DNA of 18,957 nucleotides from assembly GCF_002027545.1 (NCBI RefSeq), contig NZ_MXAN01000039.1:1-18957 (forward strand). The letters are read 5' to 3'. Under the pieces are notes generated by a model that had not been told where the DNA came from, made no database searches, and worked only from the letters and a program-made list of their open reading frames with translations. Position numbers and translations under genes: made by a program. Position 1 is the stretch's first letter; each line of letters opens with the position of its first letter. This document shows positions 5,643 to 13,680 of this stretch, one piece after another. This stretch comes from Moraxella lacunata (GTDB lineage: Bacteria; Pseudomonadota; Gammaproteobacteria; Pseudomonadales; Moraxellaceae).

Positions 5643-8216
5643 TTAGTTAAATTTTAACTTATCAAACGTCAACACCCCATTTTCCACCCCCACCGAAATG
5701 GTATCGCCTGCGACAAACTCGCCTGCTAGGAGCTTTTGGGCAAGGGGATTTTCAATCTCTTGAACAATGGCACGTTTGAGCGGTCTTGCCCCAAACACAG
5801 GGGCATAACCCACCGACACCAGTTCGTTCATCGCTTCGTCTGATAAGACGAGACCAAGCTCACGCTCTTTTAGTCTGGCTCTTAGGCGGTCAAGCTGAAT
5901 GCTGGCAATGCCCGCCATTTGCGACTGCCCAAGCGGATGAAAGACCACAATCTCATCAATACGGTTGATAAACTCGGGGCGAAAATGAGCGTTTACCGAC
6001 TCCATGACCGCCGATTTTATCTCTTCGTACTCGTCCCCTGCCATGTCAAAGATTTTATGACTGCCAAGGTTTGAGGTCATGATAATCACGGTGTTTTTAA
6101 AGTCCACCACACGCCCCTGAGAGTCGGTCAAACGCCCGTCATCTAAGACTTGTAGTAGGATATTAAAGACATCAGGGTGAGCCTTTTCCACTTCGTCAAA
6201 CAGCACCACGCTATACGGCTTACGGCGAACCGCTTCGGTCAGCACGCCCCCTTCTTCATAGCCCACATAGCCAGGGGGAGCTCCCACCAGACGGCTCACG
6301 CTGTGCTTTTCCATAAACTCGCTCATGTCAATTCGCACCATGGCGGTCTCGTCATCAAACAAGAAATTGGCAAGCGATTTGGTCAGCTCGGTTTTACCCA
6401 CGCCTGTTGGCCCTAAAAATAGGAACGAACCACTAGGGCGGTTGGGGTCGGAGAGTCCTGCACGGCTGCGGCGAACAGCATTGGCAACCGATTTGACCGC
6501 TTCGTCTTGACCGACCACACGCTCATGCAAAATCGTCTCCATGCCAAGCATCTTATCACGCTCGCCCTGCATCATCTTGGCGACAGGAATGCCTGTGGCG
6601 TGCGACACCACCTCGGCAATTTCATTATCTGTTACCTTATTTCTAAGCAATTTAGGCGTATTTGTATCATCATACTGTTCATCGGCAAGCTGTTTTTGCA
6701 AATTAGGGATAATCTCATATTGCAAACGCCCTGCCTGCTCCCAGTTGCTCTCACGTTGGGCTTTTTCTAGGGCAATGCGTGCCTTGTCAAGCTCAATCTG
6801 AGCATGCTTGGTACCCTCTACCAGTGCCTTTTCAGCCCTCCAAATCTCCTCTAAATCATTATATTCTTTTTCCAATTCATCAATTTGAGTTTGTAGCTGT
6901 TTAACTTGTGCCTGACTGCCTGCATCGTCTTCTTTTTTGACAGTTTCTAACTGCATTTTTAATTGAATGATGCGTCTGTCAAGTTTGTCAAGGCTTTCAG
7001 GTTTACTGTCAAGCTCCATTTTTATGCGAGAAGCGGCCTCATCAATCAAATCAATCGCCTTATCAGGCAGTTGGCGGTCAGTGATGTAGCGGTGCGACAT
7101 TTTGGCGGCGGCGATGATGGCAGCATCCATGATTCTAACCCCATGATGTAGCTCATACCGCTCTTTTAGCCCACGCAAAATGGCAATGGTGTCCTCCACA
7201 CTCGGCTCGTCCACCAACACCTTTTGAAAACGTCTCTCCAAAGCAGGGTCTTTTTCAATGTACTGGCGGTATTCATCAAGCGTGGTCGCCCCCACACAAC
7301 GCAACTCGCCACGAGCCAGTGCAGGTTTTAGCATGTTGCCAGCGTCCATTGCCCCACTGGTCTTGCCCGCCCCAACCATGGTATGCAATTCATCAATGAA
7401 TAAAATGATGTTACCATCTTGTTTGGCAAGGTCGTTTAGCACACCTTTTAGACGCTCTTCAAATTCTCCATGATATTTCGCCCCTGCAATGAGTGACCCC
7501 ATATCAAGCGATAAAACTTCTTTGTTTTTTAAACTCTCAGGCACTTCGCCATTGACGATACGTTGGGCAAGCCCTTCGACAATGGCGGTTTTACCCACGC
7601 CCGGTTCGCCTATCAAAACAGGATTGTTTTTGGTGCGTCTTGACAAGACTTGCACAGTACGACGAATCTCATCATCTCGCCCAATGACAGGGTCAAGTTT
7701 ACCCTCTTTTGCTCTGTCGGTCAGATTGACGGTGTATTTTTCTAGGGCATGTCTGGTGTCTTCGGCATTTTGAGTATTCACGGTGTCGCTCCCCCTAAGG
7801 TTTTTTATGGTTTGGGTTAAAATGGCGGTCGTAACGCCTGATTTTTCAAGCACTTTTTTGCTGTCGGTTTGCTCGGCTAATGCCAAAAGTAGCCATTCGC
7901 TCGCCACAAATTCATCACCTGCTTTTTGGGCATGGCGTTCGGCAAGGTGTAGCACCTGCAAGCCGTCTTGCCCCACATTGACTTGCCCTGTGGGTGTGGC
8001 AACCACCGCTTGACGGTCAAGTAAGGCACGGCTTTCAGACTGCAATACCGCCACATTCGCCCCTGCGTTTTGTAGGGTTGCCACGACAGACGGGTCGTTT
8101 AGCATGACGGATAACAGATGAGCCGAGCCAATGGCGGTGTTGTCTTTTGACAAGGCAAGCGATTGGGCATCTCGGATAATGGTTTGTAATTTTGCGGTGT
8201 ATTTGTCAAAGTTCAT
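5643..8216 (-). CDS. clpB: ClpB protein disaggregase (Hsp100 AAA+ chaperone)
   Basis: Hexameric ATPase that threads aggregated proteins through its pore together with DnaK/DnaJ/GrpE. The 857 residues equal the Escherichia coli length. In order: an N-terminal Clp repeat domain (about 1-145), NBD1 with Walker A GEPGVGKT (near 203-210) and Walker [11 protein letters not shown], the coiled-coil middle domain (about 400-525, e.g. [20 protein letters not shown]), and NBD2 with Walker A GPTGVGKT (near 600) and Walker [12 protein letters not shown]. The pore-loop segments [12 protein letters not shown] and [13 protein letters not shown] are intact, as is the C-terminal sensor-2 GARPLKRAI. No ClpP-binding loop is expected or seen. 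The ATG at 8216 is preceded by AAGGT. The upstream region has a heat-shock-like promoter and two inverted repeats. It is transcribed alone. Confidence 0.97.
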   Translation of the reverse strand: MNFDKYTAKLQTIIRDAQSLALSKDNTAIGSAHLLSVMLNDPSVVATLQNAGANVAVLQSESRALLDRQAVVATPTGQVNVGQDGLQVLHLAERHAQKAGDEFVASEWLLLALAEQTDSKKVLEKSGVTTAILTQTIKNLRGSDTVNTQNAEDTRHALEKYTVNLTDRAKEGKLDPVIGRDDEIRRTVQVLSRRTKNNPVLIGEPGVGKTAIVEGLAQRIVNGEVPESLKNKEVLSLDMGSLIAGAKYHGEFEERLKGVLNDLAKQDGNIILFIDELHTMVGAGKTSGAMDAGNMLKPALARGELRCVGATTLDEYRQYIEKDPALERRFQKVLVDEPSVEDTIAILRGLKERYELHHGVRIMDAAIIAAAKMSHRYITDRQLPDKAIDLIDEAASRIKMELDSKPESLDKLDRRIIQLKMQLETVKKEDDAGSQAQVKQLQTQIDELEKEYNDLEEIWRAEKALVEGTKHAQIELDKARIALEKAQRESNWEQAGRLQYEIIPNLQKQLADEQYDDTNTPKLLRNKVTDNEIAEVVSHATGIPVAKMMQGERDKMLGMETILHERVVGQDEAVKSVANAVRRSRAGLSDPNRPSGSFLFLGPTGVGKTELTKSLANFLFDDETAMVRIDMSEFMEKHSVSRLVGAPPGYVGYEEGGVLTEAVRRKPYSVVLFDEVEKAHPDVFNILLQVLDDGRLTDSQGRVVDFKNTVIIMTSNLGSHKIFDMAGDEYEEIKSAVMESVNAHFRPEFINRIDEIVVFHPLGQSQMAGIASIQLDRLRARLKERELGLVLSDEAMNELVSVGYAPVFGARPLKRAIVQEIENPLAQKLLAGEFVAGDTISVGVENGVLTFDKLKFN

Positions 8217-8249
8217 GGTTTTACCTTTTATCGTTTATTTTTTGCGTTT

Positions 8250-8265
8250 GGGAAAAGTTTTTCCC
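8250..8265 (-). promoter_or_regulatory. palindrome in the clpB leader
   Basis: GGGAAAA, two bases, TTTTCCC: a near-perfect 16-bp palindrome about 34-49 bases before the clpB ATG. Could be a protein-binding site or a small leader hairpin. Confidence 0.4.
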
Positions 8266-8267
8266 GC

Positions 8268-8305
8268 TTGTCAAATATATGCTTGACAAATGCAAAATTT
8301 TCAAT
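8268..8305 (-). promoter_or_regulatory. candidate clpB heat-shock promoter overlapped by TTGTCAA-N8-TTGACAA inverted repeat
   Basis: On the minus strand ATTGAAA (8299-8305) and AAGCATAT (8277-8284) are 14 bases apart. This loosely fits the sigma-32 pattern CTTGAAA-N13/14-CCCCATNT, though the C-run is missing. A perfect 7-bp inverted repeat, TTGTCAA at 8268-8274 and TTGACAA at 8283-8289, covers the -10 region. It does not match the CIRCE element. Confidence 0.35.
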
Positions 8306-8381
8306 GATAAAAATCCAATGGGTCGTAAATTTTTTTTAAGCCATTGATTTTTATATAAATTTATAAATTTTCAAAAAGCGC

Positions 8382-8411
8382 TTGTAATTTTTATATCCAC
8401 TCCCATATTAT
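8382..8411 (+). promoter_or_regulatory. sigma-70-type promoter of the AhpD-like gene
   Basis: TTGTAA 8382-8387, 18-base spacer, TATTAT 8406-8411; the start codon is 26 bases further on, with AGGAG at 8426-8430. Confidence 0.5.
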
Positions 8412-8436
8412 ATTAAATTTTCATCAGGAGCATTTT

Positions 8437-8991
8437 ATGACCCGTCTTACTTTACACACTGTTGACACCGCCCCAGAAAAAGCCAAAGAGCGTGTTGAAG
8501 CGGTACAAAAAGCCAATGGCTTTATCCCAAATCTCATCGGTGTGCTTGCCAACTCACCACAAGCCCTTGAAATGTATCAAGAGGTAAGTAAAATGAACAG
8601 CAAAAACTCTCTGACCGCCGAAGAGGTTGAAGTTGTTCAGATTACCGCCGCTGCACATAACGGCTGTGATTTTTGTGTGGCAGGACACACCAAGGTTGCC
8701 GAAGTTCGCCTAAACATGCCCCCTGCCATTGTAGAGGCATTACGTGGCCGCACTAACATTGACCAAAATGCCAAATATCAAGCCTTAGCTCAGTTTACCA
8801 TGCAACTTATCGACAAGCGTGGTCAGGTCTCTGACGAAGAGCTAGAAGCCTTTAAATCAGCCGGTTACAACGACCAAAACGTCCTAGATGTCATCATGGG
8901 CGTGGCACTGTCTACCCTATGCAACTACGCTAACACCGTTGCCAAAACAGACATTAACCCAGAGTTGGCAGCTTTTGCTCCAAATCGTTAA
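8437..8991 (+). CDS. carboxymuconolactone decarboxylase family protein, AhpD-like
   Basis: 184 residues, cytoplasmic. The central segment QITAAAHNGCDFCVAGHT carries the CxxC-x3-H signature (Cys77, Cys80, His84) of AhpD-like alkylhydroperoxidase-type proteins. In these the two Cys form the redox pair and a nearby Glu and His act in proton relay; Glu residues at 62-65 fit. The N-terminal part (ANGFIPNLIGVLANSP) is typical of the peroxidase-related/CMD family, which carries a 'P-N...l..p..l' start before the helical core. It probably reduces peroxides or protein disulfides; the true decarboxylase reaction is unlikely because that branch lacks CxxC. AGGAG lies 6 bases before the ATG. It is monocistronic, with its own promoter and a long terminator hairpin. 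Confidence 0.88.
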   Translation: MTRLTLHTVDTAPEKAKERVEAVQKANGFIPNLIGVLANSPQALEMYQEVSKMNSKNSLTAEEVEVVQITAAAHNGCDFCVAGHTKVAEVRLNMPPAIVEALRGRTNIDQNAKYQALAQFTMQLIDKRGQVSDEELEAFKSAGYNDQNVLDVIMGVALSTLCNYANTVAKTDINPELAAFAPNR

Positions 8992-9029
8992 TGCTTAACC
9001 TTTGTGGTTATTTTTAACTCTTGCCAACA

Positions 9030-9067
9030 AAACACAAAACCCTTATAATAGTAAGGGTTTTGTGTTT
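9030..9067 (+). terminator. terminator of the AhpD-like gene
   Basis: A 16-bp perfect stem (AAACACAAAACCCTTA and its complement) with a 6-base loop, 38 bases past the stop. The T-rich part lies inside the 3' arm rather than after it. Confidence 0.75.
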
Positions 9068-9235
9068 CATCATAGGTTGTATTTGCCTTTGGTACGCTTT
9101 GGTTTTTATGGACAAACTGTTTAAAATCCGTTTAATTTCACCAAATCCAATTCAATAATAAAGCACAATCAAAAAGCATGATCAACAGCAACTAACAAAC
9201 GTCTGCTTTTCATATTGTATTTATTATTAAAATGC
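9068..9235. other. AT-rich intergenic spacer
   Basis: Between the upstream terminator and the roadblock promoter. No open frame, repeat or site that I can support. Confidence 0.5.
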
Positions 9236-9263
9236 TTGTATTTATCATTAATGGTTGTATAAT
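9236..9263 (+). promoter_or_regulatory. promoter of the roadblock/GTPase cluster
   Basis: TTGTAT at 9236-9241, 16-base spacer, TATAAT at 9258-9263. Transcription should begin near 9270, giving a leader of about 78 nt. Confidence 0.65.
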
Positions 9264-9264
9264 A

Positions 9265-9305
9265 GGTTTGATTGATGATGGCAAACCACCAACATCAATC
9301 CAACC
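9265..9305 (+). promoter_or_regulatory. 13-bp inverted repeat at the transcription start of the roadblock cluster
   Basis: GGTTTGATTGATG (9265-9277) and CATCAATCCAACC (9293-9305) pair with one mismatch across a 15-base centre. It begins 2 bases after the -10 box. It fits an operator for a dimeric regulator, or a hairpin in the leader. Confidence 0.5.
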
Positions 9306-9347
9306 ATTTAATTTTATCAAAATTTTATCACCCAAAGGAGACACACC

Positions 9348-9710
9348 ATGCGTACCGACATGTTCCAACAAATCCTAGATGACCTAAACAGCTCATCTGC
9401 CGACGTTGAGGCCTCTGCTCTTATCTCAACAGACGGCTTGATGATTGCCTCTGCCCTACCCTCTGGTATTGACGAAGATCGTGTGGGTGCCATGAGTGCC
9501 GCCCTACTGTCTTTGGGCGACCGTGCAGGCTCTGAACTGGCTCGTGGTAAGATTGACCGCCTGCTCGTACAAGGTGAAAAAGGCTATGTCATCATGACAT
9601 CAGCAGGTGGTGAGGCGGTACTGACCATTCTTGCCAAACCAAACGCCAAACTGGGTCTGATATTTCTAGACATTAAACGAGCCTCTGAGGCATTGGCAAA
9701 ACTCATCTAA
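9348..9710 (+). CDS. roadblock/LC7 domain protein (MglB-like)
   Basis: 120 residues, one roadblock/LC7 domain over nearly the whole length. A first helix (MFQQILDDLNSS) leads into the strand-turn pattern VEASALISTDGLMIASALP, a long central helix (DRVGAMSAALLSLGDRAGSEL), and strands IDRLLVQGEKGYVIMTSA and AVLTILAKPNAKLGLIFLDI. Roadblock proteins dimerise and act as scaffolds or activating proteins for small Ras-like GTPases; MglB of Myxococcus is the best known bacterial case. Here the GTPase is encoded about 3.4 kb downstream on the same strand, and a second probable roadblock protein closes the cluster. AAGGAG stands 7 bases before the ATG. It is first in the cluster, behind a good promoter. 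Soluble; no signal or membrane segment. Confidence 0.9.
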   Translation: MRTDMFQQILDDLNSSSADVEASALISTDGLMIASALPSGIDEDRVGAMSAALLSLGDRAGSELARGKIDRLLVQGEKGYVIMTSAGGEAVLTILAKPNAKLGLIFLDIKRASEALAKLI

Positions 9711-9769
9711 ATCTTTACCCTTTTATTGATAAGCCATGAAGTATTGATAAGTTATTAAGGAGACTTGTT

Positions 9770-10258
9770 TTGAGCATTCAACTAGATGATATGGCAAAGC
9801 CCACTGGCGATGCTACTGAATATAACCTAACCTTTTTTGATGGCACAACACGCACCGTCTATGATACAGGTGTAGAGCGTCCATACCCTGATGGCAGACT
9901 CATCGTCTCTCGCACGGATTTAAATGGCGTATTAACCCATGTCAATGATGCCTTTGTTGAGATTAGCGGCTATACCGAAGATGAACTGATTGGCAAACCC
10001 CAGCACATCTTACGCCATCCTGACATGCCAAAAGCAGCGTATGCTGATTTGTGGAAGACCGTCAAAGAGGGCAAAAAATGGCATGGCTACGTCAAAAACC
10101 TATGCAAAGATGGCTCACACTACTGGGTATATGCCACTGTCGTGCCAAACGTACGTCGTGGTCAGACTGTGGGTTATACCTCCGTACGCCGTAAGCCCAG
10201 CCGTAGCAAGATTGAAGAGACGGCAGCTCAATACCTTACCATGAAAGGAGCAGAATAA
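9770..10258 (+). CDS. Aer-like PAS domain protein, probable flavin-binding redox sensor
   Basis: 162 residues with a TTG start, chosen because AAGGAG stands 7 bases before it and no ATG fits. One PAS domain (about 43-142) occupies most of the protein: IVSRTDLNGVLTHVNDAF, SGYTEDELIGKP, then RHPDMP (82-87) and NLCKDGSHYWVYATVVP. The whole pattern matches the N-terminal PAS of the aerotaxis receptor Aer, including the Arg, His and Asp of the RHPD motif that in Aer are needed for FAD binding. Unlike Aer there is no membrane segment, HAMP or methyl-accepting domain. The signal must therefore pass by protein contact, most simply to a partner in this cluster. Its stop shares a base with the next start (TAATG), so the two are probably translationally coupled. 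Confidence 0.9.
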   Translation: MSIQLDDMAKPTGDATEYNLTFFDGTTRTVYDTGVERPYPDGRLIVSRTDLNGVLTHVNDAFVEISGYTEDELIGKPQHILRHPDMPKAAYADLWKTVKEGKKWHGYVKNLCKDGSHYWVYATVVPNVRRGQTVGYTSVRRKPSRSKIEETAAQYLTMKGAE

Positions 10259-11004
10259 TGGCTTATAATTTTTTAATTGCCCCTGATTTCTCACCAGAAC
10301 GTTTTGCAGGTTGGCACATGTTTAATACCTTGCTACAAAAACGTTCAGGTCATGACCTACACCTTGTTACACCCGTCTCGCACGCCGAACAAGAAGACAG
10401 TTTGGCAAAAGATGATATCAAAGTCATCTATGCCAACCCTTTTGATGCTGCCAAACTCATCCGTGAAGATGGCTATCGTGCCATCGCTCGCCCCATTGGC
10501 AAATCTGATGAAATGACAATCATTTCATCAGCTGGTGGTAATATCAAGTGCCTAGATGACCTAAACGCAGGCACTAAGATTGCCATGGCAGATAACCGTG
10601 ATGTCAAACTCATCGGTCTGCGTCTGCTTGAAGCGGTAGATTTAAGCGAAGATGATGTTGAATTTATCATCACCGAGACTTATCAAGCCGCTGCCAAACA
10701 AGTGGTAAAAGGCGAAGCGGATGTGGCGTTTTTTATCGCTGAAATTTATCACTCACTGTCAAAACTCACCAAATCACAACTAAACGTACTCATTGAAAGC
10801 AATATCGCCACCATCTCTCATGTCATTTTGGTCAAAGACGGCTTCACCCAAGCAGATGATATCGCCAAAGTCATTTTATCCTTAAAAGGTGATGCTGATG
10901 GTCAAGCGGTGCTAAGTGAACTTGGCATGACAGACGGTTTTGAACCCATAGATGATGAAGATGCTGAATTCATGATTGACCTAATGGAAACCCTGCTTGA
11001 CTAA
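10258..11004 (+). CDS. PhnD-like periplasmic-binding-fold protein without signal peptide
   Basis: 248 residues. The pattern matches the PhnD/SsuA-like type 2 substrate-binding fold: LIAPDFSPERF, then DIKVIYANPFDAAKLIREDGYRAIARPIG, CLDDLNAGTKIAMADNRDVK, VEFIITETYQAAAKQVVKGEADVAFF, and HVILVKDGF. Family members are usually exported and feed an ABC importer. Here the protein starts MAYNFLIAPDF with no signal peptide or lipobox, and no permease or ATPase of an importer lies nearby. It is therefore likely a cytosolic ligand-binding sensor or adaptor. The C terminus is acidic (DDEDAEFMIDLMETLLD). AAGGAG is 7 bases before the ATG, inside the end of the PAS gene. A terminator-like hairpin follows directly after the stop. 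Confidence 0.82.
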   Translation: MAYNFLIAPDFSPERFAGWHMFNTLLQKRSGHDLHLVTPVSHAEQEDSLAKDDIKVIYANPFDAAKLIREDGYRAIARPIGKSDEMTIISSAGGNIKCLDDLNAGTKIAMADNRDVKLIGLRLLEAVDLSEDDVEFIITETYQAAAKQVVKGEADVAFFIAEIYHSLSKLTKSQLNVLIESNIATISHVILVKDGFTQADDIAKVILSLKGDADGQAVLSELGMTDGFEPIDDEDAEFMIDLMETLLD

Positions 11005-11013
11005 GTAAGAGAT

Positions 11014-11046
11014 AAGTGGGTTTGACACTTGACCCACTTGTTTTTA
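11014..11046 (+). terminator. hairpin with T-run inside the roadblock/GTPase cluster
   Basis: AAGTGGGT and ACCCACTT (8 bp, 10-base loop) followed by GTTTTTA, starting 10 bases after the PhnD-like stop. It should lower expression of the four downstream genes relative to the first three. Confidence 0.7.
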
Positions 11047-11067
11047 TTCATCATCACAGACCAGTTT

Positions 11068-11667
11068 ATGAACAGAATCCATCACGCTGATGACTACCAT
11101 CACTTTCGTCATTATTCTCGTGCTGTCCTAAAAAATCCATCGGCAGGACAGTATCACAAAGAGCGAATCAATGTCGCCAAAAAATTAGACGAAAGCGAAC
11201 CTCTACAAGGGGCATTATCGGATTATTTTTTTGGCTGTTGGTATGATGCACCCATGATGAACCCCGAGTTCATCCAAACCTTTAAACCACGTCTTAACAC
11301 CCAAGCTTGGCAAATCATCAACGACTGCATAACACGTAAATATTATTTACAAAAAAATAACCTTCTGGCGACACGTTGGAGCGTACTTACCACACCCACA
11401 CTTGATGTGCCCAGTCATAAACTGCGTGTCAGTAGTGATGATGCCACTTTGCTTGCCCAACGCCTGTTGGAGTCTATTTTGACAGCTCACAAAGCCCAAA
11501 ATCATGATGAGGTCATGCGTTTAGAAAATGAATTTTTTAACCATTGTTTGGCTTGTCATGACTTAGTGGCGTTCATGAAAGCATGGTTCAAACTTGGCAA
11601 ACATAATTGGGTATTTGACATGCGATGGGTGGCTTGTCGCACTGAACTTGAAAGGTTGATACATTAG
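11068..11667 (+). CDS. unrecognised soluble protein in the roadblock/GTPase cluster
   Basis: About 199 residues from the ATG at 11068. A TTG at 11029 would extend it by 13 residues but lies in the loop of the preceding hairpin and is rejected. No strong Shine-Dalgarno is visible before the ATG, so expression is probably low. I do not recognise the family. The protein is His-, Trp- and aromatic-rich at its N terminus (MNRIHHADDYHHFRHYSR) and looks alpha-helical, with a C-terminal region of paired helices (AHKAQNHDEVMRLENEFF, CLACHDLVAFMKAWFKLG). There is no signal peptide or membrane segment. The four C-terminal-half Cys include CLAC, which could bind metal or be chance. Its place between the PhnD-like gene and the GTPase suggests a role in the same process. 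Confidence 0.75.
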   Translation: MNRIHHADDYHHFRHYSRAVLKNPSAGQYHKERINVAKKLDESEPLQGALSDYFFGCWYDAPMMNPEFIQTFKPRLNTQAWQIINDCITRKYYLQKNNLLATRWSVLTTPTLDVPSHKLRVSSDDATLLAQRLLESILTAHKAQNHDEVMRLENEFFNHCLACHDLVAFMKAWFKLGKHNWVFDMRWVACRTELERLIH

Positions 11668-11676
11668 ATTTTTCAT

Positions 11677-11738
11677 ACATAGATTATTTTAAGATTATTT
11701 TTTATACATAGATGATATGGCACATAGACGATATGATA
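11677..11738 (+). repeat. three short direct repeats, ACATAGAYKAT-like, in the gap before the 426-aa gene
   Basis: Copies at 11677-11687, 11706-11716 and 11722-11732; the last two also share a following ATG and start 16 bases apart. Possible regulator sites ahead of a secondary promoter, or chance in AT-rich DNA. Confidence 0.35.
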
Positions 11739-11803
11739 GAGGGTGAACATTCTACTTATTTTTATGCGTCTGCAACCACTAAAATCTGGCTTTTGGAGAT
11801 ACT

Positions 11804-13084
11804 ATGGCATTAAAAATATTATTGGCGGGTTTCTCAGGCCCTAGTGCTGGGGCATTAACCTTGCTATTACAACGTAACTATCCTAATGTGGAGTACTTAG
11901 TATTGGAACGCTGTTTTAGTGATGATTTGTGTCTGACCTTACCCACGCTTGGCAGAGATGCTGATGATGCCTTTGCTGCCATTATCAATCTAGATGGTGT
12001 GGGTATGTCGCTGTTTAATAACCAACACATCAAAAATTTGGTGGATTTTTTGGATTTTCGTGCATCCTTATTATTGACACGTGGTCATATCAAACAATGG
12101 CAAAATGCTGACTTTTTACCCCATGCAACCAACTTCTTTTTGAGCACCCCATATGCCAAACATGACATGGAAGCGGTGCTGTCGCAACTCATTGACGCCG
12201 CCACACGCCTACAAAAAAACCCTGCTGATGCTGCCAAAAATCGTGCCTTAATATATAGCAAATCTGTCAATCATCTACACGATAGTACCGATACCAAGCA
12301 AACAGAACTGACCAAACACACGTCCAGCGAAAATGGCAAATTCATCCAAAGTGTGATTAATACTTGTTTTAGCGGTGTCTGTCCCAATAATGTCATCTAT
12401 GAATTGATTCATATTTTTGCCCAAGAACATCCTTTTAAAATCGTCATCGGCAACCAAATGGTCTATGTCTATCCTAAAAAAGCCATCGCCCTGACACAAA
12501 ACCTTGACCGTCTGCTTGACTATTTTTCCATCGCAGGTAACTGTCAGGTACTAAGAACCAATATTACCAATATCGCCCTAAGTGATGCAGAATTTGATAG
12601 AATGCTACACAACATCAAAAATGAAGGTTATCGTCGTTATTCACTCAACAGTTTTTTGTGGCAAATTTATTCAACCATCTTACCTACTCGCATTAATGCC
12701 CCCAGAAATACCTTAAAACTAAAAATTCGCTACATGCCCAACTTTTCAGGCATGAAAGACATCCCCGAATACGTCCATGCAATCGTATCATCATGCCTAA
12801 TCGTCCCTAAAAACCTTGACCAACTTGACATGGTATTTGGTGAGTTGACCCAAAAAAACCCATCCATCCTGCACCGCATATTTTTGCTATCCATCCTGTC
12901 TGGGTCGGCAGATATTGAAGTGCTAAAAAACTCTTTTTATCTACAAACCCCCCTAGATAAACTGCTACATGAAAAGAATAAATACGACAAAGAATCTACA
13001 CCCAAGACAACTGCCAATAAAGGCGTAACCCAAGCTGTCAAAACAGGATTTTTTAGACGCCTGCTTAACAAATTATCATTTTAA
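11804..13084 (+). CDS. unrecognised 426-residue protein in the roadblock/GTPase cluster
   Basis: GGAG lies 5 bases before the ATG. I do not recognise the family. The first 120 residues alternate strands and helices (MALKILLAGFSGPSAGALTL, VEYLVLERCF, FAAIINLDGVGM, RASLLLTRGH), as in a receiver-like or Rossmann fold. No convincing receiver phosphoacceptor set is evident, so it may be a pseudo-receiver; this is inference. A polar linker (about 150-180) leads to a second globular part with TFVYV-type strands (KIVIGNQMVYVYPKKAIAL) and the segment YRRYSLNSFLWQIYSTIL. The end is basic (VKTGFFRRLLNKLSF) and could touch membrane or nucleic acid. There is no signal peptide. It sits 25 bases before the GTPase, so it is probably a direct partner or effector. 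Confidence 0.78.
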   Translation: MALKILLAGFSGPSAGALTLLLQRNYPNVEYLVLERCFSDDLCLTLPTLGRDADDAFAAIINLDGVGMSLFNNQHIKNLVDFLDFRASLLLTRGHIKQWQNADFLPHATNFFLSTPYAKHDMEAVLSQLIDAATRLQKNPADAAKNRALIYSKSVNHLHDSTDTKQTELTKHTSSENGKFIQSVINTCFSGVCPNNVIYELIHIFAQEHPFKIVIGNQMVYVYPKKAIALTQNLDRLLDYFSIAGNCQVLRTNITNIALSDAEFDRMLHNIKNEGYRRYSLNSFLWQIYSTILPTRINAPRNTLKLKIRYMPNFSGMKDIPEYVHAIVSSCLIVPKNLDQLDMVFGELTQKNPSILHRIFLLSILSGSADIEVLKNSFYLQTPLDKLLHEKNKYDKESTPKTTANKGVTQAVKTGFFRRLLNKLSF

Positions 13085-13109
13085 TACCAAACACAAAACG
13101 GAGAGTGCA

Positions 13110-13658
13110 ATGAGTGCCATCAATGAAGTCCGTGAACAAACCTATAAACTCATCATCGCAGGCCCTGTGGGGGCAGGTAAAACAGCTGCCATTCAAGTGT
13201 TGTCTGACAAAGGTGTGGTAACGACCGATGAAGTTGCCTCCGATGACACCAAACTCATCAAAAAGACAACCACGGTTGCCATGGACTATGGGGTTATGAT
13301 ACTAGACAGCGGTGAACAGGTGCGACTCTATGGCACCCCAGGGCAAAGACGTTTTGACTTTATGTGGGAGATTTTAAGTGAGAATGCCTTGGGTCTTATC
13401 CTACTGCTAAACGCTGAGGAAAAAGACCCTGTGAATGACTTGGATTATTATCTTGATGCTTTCTCACCACTCATCAAAAGCAGTGCCTTAGTGGTCGGTG
13501 TTACCCATGCTGAAAATATGCCTTGGGATTTACATGAGACACTCTCAAAACGATTGATGGAACGTGGTGTTGGTGCTAACGTCATGATTGTTGATGCCCG
13601 TGACCGTGAACAAATGCGTCGTATGGTGCGTTCACTCATCTATATGATCGCCTCTTAG
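13110..13658 (+). CDS. small Ras/Arf-like GTPase (MglA-type)
   Basis: 182 residues, a single G domain. Walker A/P-loop GPVGAGKT at 18-25. A switch I region with Thr53-55 (IKKTTTVAMDYG) leads to the G3 motif LYGTPGQRRF at 73-82, where the usual Asp of DxxG is replaced by Gly75. The G4 position reads GVTHAE (130-135) in place of NKxD, so base specificity is not guaranteed from sequence. This layout is shared by the bacterial ATP_bind_1/MglA-like GTPases found next to roadblock proteins. These cycle between GTP and GDP states to control polarity or signalling complexes, with roadblock dimers as activators or scaffolds. GGAG stands 6 bases before the ATG. It is flanked by the 426-residue protein and by the second probable roadblock protein. 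Confidence 0.88.
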   Translation: MSAINEVREQTYKLIIAGPVGAGKTAAIQVLSDKGVVTTDEVASDDTKLIKKTTTVAMDYGVMILDSGEQVRLYGTPGQRRFDFMWEILSENALGLILLLNAEEKDPVNDLDYYLDAFSPLIKSSALVVGVTHAENMPWDLHETLSKRLMERGVGANVMIVDARDREQMRRMVRSLIYMIAS

Positions 13659-13680
13659 TTTTTATTTTCGGTAATCAATC

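Noticed and set aside
5786..8013. Several plus-strand frames of 60-94 codons
   Set aside because: All lie opposite clpB in codon-complementary frames and have no start signals.
10258..11004. A phosphonate ABC importer in this cluster
   Set aside because: No signal peptide on the PhnD-like protein and no permease or importer ATPase nearby; the fold alone does not make a transporter.
11029..11067. TTG start for the 199-residue protein
   Set aside because: It lies in the loop of a terminator-like hairpin with no ribosome-binding site; the ATG at 11068 is more plausible.
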